Assembly (NCBI RefSeq): GCF_023149035.1
Contig: NZ_JAHXMY010000001.1
Coordinates: 372,001-436,000, forward strand
Source of the DNA: Microbacterium sp. EYE_78
Lineage (GTDB): Bacteria > Actinomycetota > Actinomycetes > Actinomycetales > Microbacteriaceae
Length of the DNA stretch: 64,000 nucleotides
Reading direction: 5' to 3'
Position 1 is the stretch's first letter. Every line of letters starts with the position of its first letter. This document shows, piece after piece, positions 1-7,854 of the stretch. The position numbers and the translations under genes are program-made. The notes under the pieces were generated by a model. That model saw only the letters and a list, made by a program, of their open reading frames with translations, had not been told where the DNA came from and made no database searches.

Positions 1-636
1 GTCGGGCCGGCGTGGCTCGAGCAGGGGCGCGTGTTCGTCGTGGCGAACATCCGCGGCGGCGGGGAGTTCGGGCCGCAGTGGCATCTGGCCGCCCTCCGCG
101 AGCATCGCCATCGTGCCTACGAGGACTTCGCCGCCGTCGCGCGCGATCTCGTCGCCCGCGGCGTCTCGACGGCCGACCGCATCGCCTGCCACGGGCGCAG
201 CAACGGCGGGCTGCTCGTCGGCAACATGCTGACGCAGTATCCCGATGACTTCGGGGCCGTCGTGTGCGGTGTGCCGCTGCTCGACATGCGCCGCTACACG
301 CGCCTGTCGGCCGGTGCCAGCTGGATCGCCGAGTACGGCGACCCGGACGACCCCGCGCAGTGGGAGTACGTGAAGACCTTCTCGCCGTACCATCTGATCG
401 AGCCGGGGCGGCGGTACCCGGCATCCCTCATCTACGCGGCCGCCAGCGATGACCGCGTGGGGCCGGTGCAGGCGCGGAAGATGGCGGCGCGCATGGCGGA
501 CGAGACCGACGCCGAGGTCCACTACCTGGAGCCCGTCGAGGGCGGCCATGCCGGCGCGATCGACGCGCGAACGACCGCCGCGCTGCACGCCACCATCCAC
601 GCCTTCCTCGAACGGACGGTGGCGCGCGGCGCCTGA
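1..636 (+). CDS. S9 prolyl oligopeptidase-family serine peptidase, C-terminal part
   Basis: The frame is open from base 1, so the start and the N-terminal propeller lie outside the window; 211 residues of the alpha/beta-hydrolase domain are visible. The nucleophile elbow GRSNGG puts the serine at visible residue 67, DDRVGP carries the acid (150 or 151) and EGGHAG the histidine (183), the order and spacing of S9A peptidases. The stretch NIRGGGEFG near residues 16-24 is typical of this family. Such enzymes cleave short peptides in the cytosol after proline or basic residues; prolyl oligopeptidase and oligopeptidase B cannot be separated without the N-terminus. The next gene follows on the same strand after 45 bases. 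Confidence 0.85.
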   Translation, partial: VGPAWLEQGRVFVVANIRGGGEFGPQWHLAALREHRHRAYEDFAAVARDLVARGVSTADRIACHGRSNGGLLVGNMLTQYPDDFGAVVCGVPLLDMRRYTRLSAGASWIAEYGDPDDPAQWEYVKTFSPYHLIEPGRRYPASLIYAAASDDRVGPVQARKMAARMADETDAEVHYLEPVEGGHAGAIDARTTAALHATIHAFLERTVARGA

Positions 637-681
637 GCGTCCGGGGTGCGCCCTCTACGCTGGGGGCGGGAGGTCCACCGC

Positions 682-2106
682 ATGAGCACCATCGGGACCG
701 TCGACGACGAGCTCGCCGCGGCCCTGTCCGCCGCCGAGAACGCAGCGCGCGTCGACGACGCGCTGCGGGTGCGCATCGACGAGTCCTTCGCCGCACTGCA
801 CGACGCGGTGGGGCGGATGCCGGGGGCCACCTCCGCCGAGCTGTCGGCACTCGTGACCGCGGCGGTCGTCTCGTCGCACGCCCGCTCCCTCGACCTGCGC
901 GTGCACGGCGAGCAGCGCGCCGCCCGACCCGACCGGATGACCTCGCGCTTCGCGCTGGGCGCCGCCTGCTACGCGGACCGGTTCGCGGGCAACCTGGCGG
1001 GGCTGCGGGACGAGATCCCGTACCTCCGCGAGCTGGGCGTCAGCCTGCTGCACGTGCAGTCCCCGTTCGCGCGGAGGGGCGACGGGACCGTCGACCTGCG
1101 CCGCGGGGACCCGGGCCTCGGTTCCATCGACCGTCTCACCGAGCTCGCCGCCGCGCTGCGGCTGGCCGGCATCTCGCTCGCGGTGGACGTGGCGGCATCC
1201 GGATCGATCCTGTCCTTCGCCGACGACCTGCTGTTCCTCGCGAACCGCGGCGTCGAGGCGTTCATCATCGCCGACCGCGCAGTGGGCGCGGTCATCGCGC
1301 CGGTGCTCGCGATCGGGGCACCCGGTGTCGCTGTGCTGGCGGCCTCCCCGGGATCGGCACCGCTCTGGCAGGCACTCGCCACGGGAGACGCCGCCCCATT
1401 GCGGCGAGCGGTCGGTCGACGGGGCGGCAGAGCGGATGTGGCCGCCGTCCGCGACGCGGACGCCGTGGTCTGGCACGAGGACACCGACCGGCTCACCGCG
1501 GCCTATGCCGACGGCCTCGGCCTGCCCGTTCCCGGCGGCATCGCGGGGACGGCGGCATCGCTCGCCGGCGTCGGCCAGGGCTCGCATCTGGGGGAAGCGC
1601 GTCTCGCCCTCGCGCATGCCGTCGCCCTGAGCGTGCCGGGGCTGCCCGTGCTGTGGCTCGGCGACGAGGTCGGCGCGCTGAACGACGAGACCTTCCGCGA
1701 CGATCCCGACCGCCGCGACGATCCGCGCTGGGTGCATCGTGGGCAGAAACCCCGCGATCGCTATGCGACGAGGACGGATGCCGCGACCGCGGCGGGGCGC
1801 ATCTTCCGCGACACGACGAAGCTGATCGCCGTCCGCCACACGACGCCCGAGTTCGACGGGACGACGCTCGTGGGCTTCGACGTGCCCGCGCCGTCCGTGG
1901 CCGCCTGGCAGCGCCCGGGGGCTGATGCCGTCGTGCTCGTGCTCGTCAACGCGGCATCCCACCCCGTGACGATCGATCCCGTCACGTTCTCTGGCTTCGC
2001 GCCGGAAGCCTCGGATCTCGTCGAAGGCGTCGACGTGGACCTTGGCGGAGGGCTCACGCTGCCCGCCTGCGGATTCCGCTGGCTGCGCGTGAGCCCTGCC
2101 GCCTGA
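682..2106 (+). CDS. Degenerate amylosucrase-like GH13 protein (probable pseudoenzyme)
   Basis: 474 residues, against roughly 630-650 for amylosucrases. The family is betrayed by TSRFALGAACYADRFAGNL (residues 87-105), IPYLRELGVSLLHV (112-125), GDEVGALND (327-335), RRDDPRWVHR (344-353) and the barrel-terminal beta domain. The catalytic part is eroded: the usual FNHTS strand end reads DVAASGSI (169-176), about 60-100 residues up to the nucleophile strand are missing, the DAVAF-type nucleophile segment reads IIADRAVGA (195-203), no SEAIV-type acid/base remains, and the usual SHDD site reads WHEDTD (264-269). Start chosen at ATG 682 because GGGAGGT (667-673) is a good ribosome binding site. A sugar-binding or regulatory role is inference. 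Confidence 0.75.
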   Translation: MSTIGTVDDELAAALSAAENAARVDDALRVRIDESFAALHDAVGRMPGATSAELSALVTAAVVSSHARSLDLRVHGEQRAARPDRMTSRFALGAACYADRFAGNLAGLRDEIPYLRELGVSLLHVQSPFARRGDGTVDLRRGDPGLGSIDRLTELAAALRLAGISLAVDVAASGSILSFADDLLFLANRGVEAFIIADRAVGAVIAPVLAIGAPGVAVLAASPGSAPLWQALATGDAAPLRRAVGRRGGRADVAAVRDADAVVWHEDTDRLTAAYADGLGLPVPGGIAGTAASLAGVGQGSHLGEARLALAHAVALSVPGLPVLWLGDEVGALNDETFRDDPDRRDDPRWVHRGQKPRDRYATRTDAATAAGRIFRDTTKLIAVRHTTPEFDGTTLVGFDVPAPSVAAWQRPGADAVVLVLVNAASHPVTIDPVTFSGFAPEASDLVEGVDVDLGGGLTLPACGFRWLRVSPAA

Positions 2107-2118
2107 GTCCGGCGGAGG

Positions 2119-2541
2119 TCAGTCCTCGACGACCGTGACGGTGACCTCGATGTTGCCGCGCGTGGCGTTCGAGTAGGGGCACACCTGGTGCGCGGCGTCG
2201 GCGAGCGCCTGCGCCTGGTCGTGCGGGAGGTTCGGGATGACGACCTCGAGCTCGACGGCGAGACCGAAGCCGCCCTCGCCGTTGGAGCCGATACTGACGC
2301 GCGAGCCGACGCTCGTGTCCTCGAGGGTCACCTTCTGGGCGCGCGCGACGGACTGCAGTGCGCTGTGGAAGCAGGCCGCGTATCCCGCGGCGAAGAACAC
2401 CTCGGGGTTCGGGGCGCCGCCGGCGCCGCCCATCTCCTTGGGCACGCGGACGTCGGTGTCGACGAGACCGTCGACCGTGCGGACGTGGCCGTTGCGGCCA
2501 CCGCCGGTGGCGAGGGCTTCTGCGGTGTAGAGGGCTTCCAT
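2119..2541 (-). CDS. ohr: Organic hydroperoxide resistance protein Ohr (OsmC family)
   Basis: 140 residues, the normal Ohr length. Two redox cysteines are present: C57 in YAACFHSAL and C121 in QVCPYSNATRGN. The first acts as peroxidatic thiol and the second resolves it, reducing organic and fatty-acid hydroperoxides with lipoyl or dihydrolipoamide-linked electrons in the cytosol (family knowledge). The PNPEVFFAAGYAAC stretch separates Ohr from the OsmC subgroup. It lies 12 bases downstream of ohrR on the same strand and is probably co-transcribed with it. Its 3' end faces the amylosucrase-like gene with a 12-base gap. Confidence 0.93.
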   Translation of the reverse strand: MEALYTAEALATGGGRNGHVRTVDGLVDTDVRVPKEMGGAGGAPNPEVFFAAGYAACFHSALQSVARAQKVTLEDTSVGSRVSIGSNGEGGFGLAVELEVVIPNLPHDQAQALADAAHQVCPYSNATRGNIEVTVTVVED

Positions 2542-2553
2542 GGGGTCCTTTCG

Positions 2554-2994
2554 TCAGGAGGCGGATGCCTCGTCGGTGGCGCGCATGACGCGGTTCAGCT
2601 CGTGCACCGCGTCGAGCAGTGCGCGGGCCTTCTCGCCCGTGAGTCCCGTGCAGCGCGCGATCTCGGCGCCGACCGGGGCCATGTCGGACTGCAAGGCACG
2701 ACCCTCGTCGGTCAGGGCGATCTCGACGACGCGGTCGTCGTCGATGCGACGGGACCGACTCACGAGGCCGCGCGCCTCGAGGCGCCGGAGGAGGGGCGAG
2801 AGCGTGCCCGAGTCGAGGAAGAGCTGGTCGCCCAGCTCGCCCACGGTGCGGGGCTGCTGCTCCCAGAGCGCGATGAGGACGAGGTACTGCGGATACGTCA
2901 GCTTCCACGGTGCGAGCACGCGTCGGTACGCCTGCCCGAACGCGTGGCTCGCGGAATACATGCCGAAGCACACCATGTCGTCGATCACGCTCAT
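2554..2994 (-). CDS. ohrR: MarR-family organic peroxide sensor OhrR
   Basis: 146 residues with a MarR winged helix (GELGDQLFLDSGTLSPLLRR is the recognition region, around 71-90). The single sensing cysteine C9 in DDMVCFGMYSAS matches the N-terminal reactive cysteine of OhrR proteins, which is oxidised by organic peroxides and releases DNA. A dyad just upstream of the start (3006-3030) is the likely operator, so the protein should repress its own promoter and with it ohr. A second cysteine sits in IARCTGLTG; in two-cysteine OhrR types such a residue can form the disulfide, but whether it does here is not known. Confidence 0.92.
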   Translation of the reverse strand: MSVIDDMVCFGMYSASHAFGQAYRRVLAPWKLTYPQYLVLIALWEQQPRTVGELGDQLFLDSGTLSPLLRRLEARGLVSRSRRIDDDRVVEIALTDEGRALQSDMAPVGAEIARCTGLTGEKARALLDAVHELNRVMRATDEASAS

Positions 2995-3005
2995 GCTCCA
3001 ATGGT

Positions 3006-3030
3006 TGCACGCAATTCAATTGCGCACAAT
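3006..3030. promoter_or_regulatory. Probable OhrR operator
   Basis: The core GCAATT-C-AATTGC (3011-3023) is a perfect 13-base dyad, with weaker symmetry out to TTG (3005-3007) and CAA (3027-3029). AATT-rich inverted repeats of this kind are known OhrR/MarR sites. It is conspicuously A+T-rich against its surroundings and lies 12 bases upstream of the ohrR start codon, the position for autorepression. Confidence 0.7.
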
Positions 3031-3145
3031 TTGTCGAGAGGCGGGCGCGGCTCGCGGAGTTTCTACGGATGGATGGGGGAGAAGGGGCCGACGAAGGGCC
3101 GCCAGGACGGATCCATCCGGAGAACGGGCCGGATGACCCCCGGTC

Positions 3146-3187
3146 CGCGGTTCGCGGCCCGCGGTTTGCGGCCCGCGGCCGCGCCGG
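3146..3187. repeat. Short tandem repeat, 14-base unit, about 3 copies
   Basis: CGCGGTTCGCGGCC (3146-3159) is followed by CGCGGTTTGCGGCC (3160-3173) and a decayed third unit beginning CGCGGCCGCG. It sits in the 430-base gene-free stretch between ohrR and the tRNA gene. Apart from the OhrR operator, this repeat and the tRNA terminator I see no coding potential or other signal in 3031-3409. Confidence 0.5.
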
Positions 3188-3409
3188 CGGCGGCGCTTCC
3201 GCTCCGCATCGCGCACGACGCGATTCCGCACCGACGCTCAAACAACGGACGCGATGTGCCGCCCGGCAGGGCGCACAGCGACCGTTCACGTCCCCGGAGC
3301 ACAGACTCGTCACGTTCCAGGGACGCGAACTGTCGCCGACTTCGGCGCGAGCGACGATTCGCGTCCCTCGAACGCGCTCCGGGCCGAGCCGCCGGGCGCC
3401 CGCGGAAAC

Positions 3410-3441
3410 AGAGAAGGCCCCGCCGAAGCGGGGCCTTCTCT
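3410..3441 (-). terminator. Terminator behind tRNA-Arg
   Basis: A perfect 14-bp stem (3410-3423 with 3428-3441) closed by a CGAA/TTCG tetraloop, followed on the minus strand by a short T-containing tail. It starts 20 bases beyond the tRNA 3' end and would end that transcript. Confidence 0.8.
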
Positions 3442-3460
3442 GGACTGTCTCAACACAGTG

Positions 3461-3533
3461 TGCGCCCGAAGGGACTCGAACCCCTAACCTTCTGATCCGT
3501 AGTCAGATGCTCTATCCATTGAGCTACGGGCGC
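3461..3533 (-). tRNA. tRNA-Arg (anticodon ACG)
   Basis: Read on the minus strand the 73 bases fold as a cloverleaf: acceptor GCGCCCG with CGGGCGC plus discriminator A, D arm GCTC-loop-GAGC, anticodon stem TCTGA with TCAGA around the loop CTACGGA (anticodon ACG), and T arm with TTCGAGT. The 3' CCA is not encoded. The ACG wobble base is normally deaminated to inosine to read CGU, CGC and CGA, so this is a major arginine tRNA in a high-GC genome. No integrase gene or duplicated tRNA end is seen nearby. Confidence 0.95.
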
Positions 3534-3597
3534 GTCGCCCTTTTCAGGGCCGAGGAACAGCATACGTCACGCATGCGCGCATCCGAAATCGAGCGGG

Positions 3598-4248
3598 CTA
3601 CTCGAGCTCGCCGGGATCGATCCGCCCGGGCGCGGCCTCGACGACGGGTTCCGCCTCGACGCCGTCGTCACGGAGGGCCTGCTGCTTGGCGACGCTGCGG
3701 CGATGCGCGCGCAGCTTGGGCAGGTCCACCAGGCGGAGCGCCTGCATGCGGGCCACCCGCATCCGCTCGTAGTCGGCGTCGAGATCCGGGCGGGCGGCGG
3801 TGATCCGCAGTGACCGGTCGATGTTCTTCGAGACCTCGCCCCACGCGGCGTCGCGCGCGTCGGCGATGAGCTTGCGCAGCTCGTCCTGATCCTCAGCGCG
3901 GGCGCGCAGCTCCTTCGCCACGTGCAGGGACTGCTTGCGGCGTCGCCGGAGGTTGCGCACGTCACGGCTGCGGTAGTCGTGAGTCCCGCTCGAATCCGAG
4001 TATCGGTTGCGGGCGGCTTTGCGCTCGCGCTCGGTGCGGTCGGCATCGGCCTCCGCCTCCTCCGCGAGCGAGACGAGGATGTCCCGGGCATCCGGCACGA
4101 ACCGATCGGGATCGAAGTCGTCGCCGTCGACGAGGATGTCCACGAGGATGCGGTTCTTCAACGCCAAACGCGTCGCCGCGGACGCGATGTAGAGCCCCTC
4201 GGCGACGACGTCTCGGGTCTTGACCCGTTCATTCTCCGTCACGCTCAC
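3598..4248 (-). CDS. Conserved-looking hypothetical protein, charged and helical
   Basis: 216 residues, not recognised. It is strongly charged with long predicted helices; residues about 55-115 alternate acidic and arginine-rich blocks (EEAEADADRTERERKAA, then RDVRNLRRRRKQ) and look coiled-coil. No signal peptide or membrane segment. A GTG start at 4248 is preceded by GGAGAAGAGG and, further up, a TAGGAT box. It is isolated between tRNA-Arg and a serine hydrolase on the same strand. The regular codon usage and length support a real gene; function is open. Confidence 0.7.
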   Translation of the reverse strand: MSVTENERVKTRDVVAEGLYIASAATRLALKNRILVDILVDGDDFDPDRFVPDARDILVSLAEEAEADADRTERERKAARNRYSDSSGTHDYRSRDVRNLRRRRKQSLHVAKELRARAEDQDELRKLIADARDAAWGEVSKNIDRSLRITAARPDLDADYERMRVARMQALRLVDLPKLRAHRRSVAKQQALRDDGVEAEPVVEAAPGRIDPGELE

Positions 4249-4303
4249 CCCTCTTCTCCGATCCTACCGAGAGGGCGGCTGCGAGACCCAGGAGAGGATG
4301 CCG

Positions 4304-5779
4304 TCAGCCGCGCGACGGCAGGGCGTGACCGCCGGGTCCGTCACCGCGCAGCGGCGGGTACCGCCACGAGATCGTCGCCGCCGCACCGGGAGCGATGTCG
4401 ACCTGCAGGGTGTGGGGCGTCTGGATCATCCTCAGCCGCGCACGCCAGACGCCGTCCGGATCCACCCCCGCGACCGACCGGAACGGCACCGCGTCGAGAC
4501 CCTCTGCCGATGCGGGCCACTCCCCCGCAGCCCACGCGCCTCGACCGACGGCGAGGGCCACATCGAGACCGTCACCGAGGAAGCGGAGGGTCCACCCGTC
4601 GCCCGCCTCGACCACCTCCACCTGCTGCGCGCCGGGCACGGCCTCACCGAACGAGAACGGACCCACGACCGGCGAGCTCACGTCGGCGGCGAACGTGCCG
4701 GCGAACGGCGCGCCGGTGTCGTGCGGCAGCGGCAGCGCGAGCGACGCGAGCCGGGCGGCGAGCGCGGCATCCGCCTCGGCCGTCCCCGAACCGGTCATCG
4801 CGGGGCGCAGGTGCGTCGTGATGAGGCTCAGCAGCGCCTGCATGTCGATGGTCTCGGCGGTCGTGACGATGACGGCGTCCTCCTCCGGCCACACGATGAT
4901 GAACTGCCCGTAGGCGCCGTCGCCCCGGAAACCGTGCCGGTTCATCCAGTACTGGAACCCGTACCCTTGCTGCCAGTCGGTCGGCTCGAGGCCACCCGGG
5001 GCGCGGTGGGCGGCGTCGTTCTGCATCTGCTCCGACGTCGCGGCCGCGACCCATGCGGGGTCGAGGATCTGCTGACCGTGCCACGCACCCCCGTCGAGCA
5101 CGAGCTGACCCGTCTTGGCGAGGGACTCGGTGAAGACGTGGATGCCGCTGAAGCCCATCTCGACGTCGCCGAGCATCATCCACTGCGCCTCGTGGATGCC
5201 GAGCGGTTCGAGCAGGCGCGGCGTCAGGTAGTCGAGGATCGTGCCGCCGGTGGTCTTCGCCACGAGCCGTCCGACCCCGTAGATCGTGGGCTGGTTGTAC
5301 GCGAAGATCGTGCCGGGTTCGCGCTCGGGCGGCACCCGGAAGAAGCCGGCGAGCAGGTCGCCGTCCGCGTCGCTGCTCGCCGCGGCCGCACGGTCGAGTG
5401 CCTCCTGCTCGTGGCCGCTCGACATCGAGAGCGCGTGACGGACGAGGTACCGGCGGTACTTCTCGTCGAGGTCGCTCGGGATGAGCTCGGGGAAATGATC
5501 GGCGACAACGTCATCGAGGCCGAACCGCCCCTCGGCGACCGCGAGGCCCGCCGCGGCCGAGGTGAAGGTCTTCGACAGCGAGTAGACGAGGTGCTTCAGG
5601 TCTGCCGCGAACGGCGCCCACCAGCCCTCCGCGACGACGTGTCCGTGACGCAGGACCATGAGGCTGTGCATCTCGATGTCCGCGTCCGCCACGGCGTCCA
5701 GCAGACGGTCGACGCCGGCGGCATCCACCCCCTGCGCGGACGGGGCGGACCGGGGCAGCGGGGCGGACGTCGACGTCAT
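4304..5779 (-). CDS. Serine hydrolase, class C beta-lactamase / penicillin-binding-protein fold
   Basis: 491 residues. The SxxK motif is SLSK (S67 to K70) in LVYSLSKTFTS, and the YxN position is supplied by FAYNQPTIY, the two signatures of the beta-lactamase/transpeptidase-like family. A C-terminal extension of about 150 residues (DUF-type beta domain) follows the catalytic fold. No signal peptide, so probably cytosolic esterase or peptidase rather than a secreted antibiotic-resistance enzyme. The ATG is preceded by TAGGAT with only six bases between, so the mRNA is probably leaderless. Confidence 0.8.
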   Translation of the reverse strand: MTSTSAPLPRSAPSAQGVDAAGVDRLLDAVADADIEMHSLMVLRHGHVVAEGWWAPFAADLKHLVYSLSKTFTSAAAGLAVAEGRFGLDDVVADHFPELIPSDLDEKYRRYLVRHALSMSSGHEQEALDRAAAASSDADGDLLAGFFRVPPEREPGTIFAYNQPTIYGVGRLVAKTTGGTILDYLTPRLLEPLGIHEAQWMMLGDVEMGFSGIHVFTESLAKTGQLVLDGGAWHGQQILDPAWVAAATSEQMQNDAAHRAPGGLEPTDWQQGYGFQYWMNRHGFRGDGAYGQFIIVWPEEDAVIVTTAETIDMQALLSLITTHLRPAMTGSGTAEADAALAARLASLALPLPHDTGAPFAGTFAADVSSPVVGPFSFGEAVPGAQQVEVVEAGDGWTLRFLGDGLDVALAVGRGAWAAGEWPASAEGLDAVPFRSVAGVDPDGVWRARLRMIQTPHTLQVDIAPGAAATISWRYPPLRGDGPGGHALPSRG

Positions 5780-5808
5780 CCCGCCATCCTAGGGACGGCG
5801 AAGCGCGG

Positions 5809-6765
5809 TCAGATCGCGGCGATGCGCCACGACGCCGAGAACTCCGCGCCCGGCTCGAGCACCAACAGACCCGCGTCGTAGTCGTAGGACGCGGCGTTGA
5901 AGGCGTCCGGCGCGCACGTCATCGGCTCGACGGCGACGCCGTTCCGGTGATCCGGGTTCGCGGGCCCCTCGGGCTTGTCGCCCGTGTAAACCTGCACCCA
6001 CGGGCACTCCGCGCCCCACGTGACCTCGACGCCGACACCAGAGGGGTCGGTCAGGCGCAGGACGGCTGCGCCGCCGGCATCCGTCTCGAGGTCGGTGAAC
6101 GCGTGGTCGAGCTGCACCGCGCCGAGGGGACGCGGTTCGCGCCGGTCGAAACGGTCCGCGTCGTGCTCAGCGACCGCGCGCAGGGCGACGGGGCTGAGGC
6201 GGTCGGGCGTCACTTCCAGGACGGATGCCGCGGGCAGCGCGAGCGTCCATTCGTCCAGCGGCGCAGGTCCGGCCTGCAGGTACGGGTGCGGCCCCGTGCC
6301 GAACGGCGCGGGCCGGGCACTCAGGTTGCGGGCGCGGACCGTCTGGGTGAGGCCGTCGGCGCCGAGCGCGTAGGTCGTCTCGACGCGCACGCGCCACGGG
6401 TAACCCGACTGCGGCGCGATCGTTGTGGCGAGGGTGACGCTGTCGTCCGACGCGGCGACCTGCTCGAAATCCGCCCACGAGACGAGGCCGTGGAGGGCGT
6501 GCGAGCGCTCGGGCTCGGTGAGGGCGGTGACGATGTCCTCGCCCTCGAAGGCGTAGGTGCCGTCGACGATCCGGTTGGGCCACGGGGCGAGCGTCGCACC
6601 GCGGTAGTCGGGACGGACCTCGTCGGCGCCGAACGGAACGATGAGGTCGCGGCCGTCGTGGCGCAATTCGCGCAGCGACGCCCCGGTCGAGGCGATGACC
6701 GCCTCGTAGGCCCCGGAGCGGATGCGGTGCTGGGCGCCCGAGAGGGGCAGTGCGGCAGAGGTCAC
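5809..6765 (-). CDS. Aldose 1-epimerase (mutarotase) family protein
   Basis: 318 residues, normal for galactose mutarotase-like enzymes. Histidines in HALHGLV and GPHPYLQ and a glutamate in GVAVEPMTC sit where the acid/base pair of the family lies; NRIVDGTYAFEG near the N-terminus is also characteristic. The family interconverts alpha and beta anomers of hexoses in the cytosol. The start overlaps the stop of the upstream alcohol dehydrogenase by four bases, so the two are translationally coupled and perhaps act on a common sugar or sugar alcohol. Substrate cannot be read from the sequence. Confidence 0.85.
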   Translation of the reverse strand: MTSAALPLSGAQHRIRSGAYEAVIASTGASLRELRHDGRDLIVPFGADEVRPDYRGATLAPWPNRIVDGTYAFEGEDIVTALTEPERSHALHGLVSWADFEQVAASDDSVTLATTIAPQSGYPWRVRVETTYALGADGLTQTVRARNLSARPAPFGTGPHPYLQAGPAPLDEWTLALPAASVLEVTPDRLSPVALRAVAEHDADRFDRREPRPLGAVQLDHAFTDLETDAGGAAVLRLTDPSGVGVEVTWGAECPWVQVYTGDKPEGPANPDHRNGVAVEPMTCAPDAFNAASYDYDAGLLVLEPGAEFSASWRIAAI

Positions 6766-7796
6766 GGGCGGAGCATCACTTTCAGGGCGGCGCGGTCATC
6801 CATCAGGCGGTAGCCGTCGGCGGCTTCGCCCAGAGCCAGTTCACGGTCGAAGACGGCCCCGGGATCGACCGTACCGTCCAGCACGCCCGGCAGCAGACGG
6901 TCGATGTACGCGCGGACGGGCGCGACGCCGCCGGTGACCGTGACGTTCTTCTCGAACTGCAACCGCTGCAGCGGCCCCTCGGCGTACTGGGGAACTCCGA
7001 CGCGGGTGACGGTGCCTCCCGCTCGGATGGCGCCCATCGCCTGCTCGTATGCGGGCAGGTGACCGACCGCATCGATGACGACGTGCGCACCGAGCCCGTC
7101 CGTCAGCTCGCGGACGGCGGCCACACCCTCGTCGCCGCGCTCCGCGACGACGTCCGTCGCGCCGTACCGGCGACCCAGATCTGTCCGCGCCTCGTGGCGC
7201 CCCATGAGGATGATGCGCTCCGCGCCGAGCTGACGGGCGGACAGCACGGCCAGCAGGCCCACCGCACCGTCGCCGATGACGACGACGTCCTTCCCGGGCG
7301 CGACACCGCCGGTGACAGCGGCGTGCCAGCCGGTGCCGTAGACATCGCTCAGGGTGAGCAGCCCCGGCATCCGCTCGTCGTCTTCGACGACGTCGACGCG
7401 GTACAGCGTGCCGTCGGCGAAGGGCGCACGGCGGCGCTCGGCCTGTGCGCCGCCGGCACCGGTCGGCACCGAGACCCCTGCGACACGGCACGAGGTCTGC
7501 AGCCCCGCGCGGCAGAACTCGCACACGCCGCAGGAGAAGACGAAGGGCACGATGACGACATCGCCCGGAGCGACGATGCGCACGTCGGCGCCGACCTCCT
7601 CGACGACCCCGATCATCTCGTGCCCCATCGAGCGCCCCTGCGCGGAGGGCTTCATCGAGTGGTACGGATGCAGGTCGCTGCCGCACACGCAGGCGACGAC
7701 GGTGCGCAGCACGGCGTCGGTGGCGTGTTCGATCCGGGGCTCGGGGGCATCGATCACGCGGACATCACCAGGGCCGTACATGTACGCAGCTCGCAT
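6762..7796 (-). CDS. Zinc-dependent medium-chain alcohol dehydrogenase
   Basis: 344 residues from ATG 7796; an in-frame TTG at 7808 is the alternative. Catalytic zinc ligands C38 (VCGSD) and H59-E60 (GHE) are present, as is a structural zinc cluster in SCGVCEFCRAGLQTSC. The nucleotide-binding loop reads VIGDGAVGLLA. Oxidises an alcohol or polyol with NAD(P). Coupled by a 4-base overlap to the aldose epimerase downstream. Divergent from the FAD enzyme at 7855, leaving 58 bases for both promoters. It belongs to the same superfamily as the enzyme at 57640 but is clearly a different subfamily. Confidence 0.87.
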   Translation of the reverse strand: MRAAYMYGPGDVRVIDAPEPRIEHATDAVLRTVVACVCGSDLHPYHSMKPSAQGRSMGHEMIGVVEEVGADVRIVAPGDVVIVPFVFSCGVCEFCRAGLQTSCRVAGVSVPTGAGGAQAERRRAPFADGTLYRVDVVEDDERMPGLLTLSDVYGTGWHAAVTGGVAPGKDVVVIGDGAVGLLAVLSARQLGAERIILMGRHEARTDLGRRYGATDVVAERGDEGVAAVRELTDGLGAHVVIDAVGHLPAYEQAMGAIRAGGTVTRVGVPQYAEGPLQRLQFEKNVTVTGGVAPVRAYIDRLLPGVLDGTVDPGAVFDRELALGEAADGYRLMDDRAALKVMLRP

Positions 7797-7854
7797 CCTC
7801 CGATTCAACTACGGATGCGACGCCGCCGCGCGCGTGCTGTGCGAGGCTGTCGCC

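Noticed and set aside
3461..3533. tRNA-Arg as attachment site of an integrated element
   Set aside because: No integrase, no repeated tRNA 3' end and only housekeeping genes nearby.
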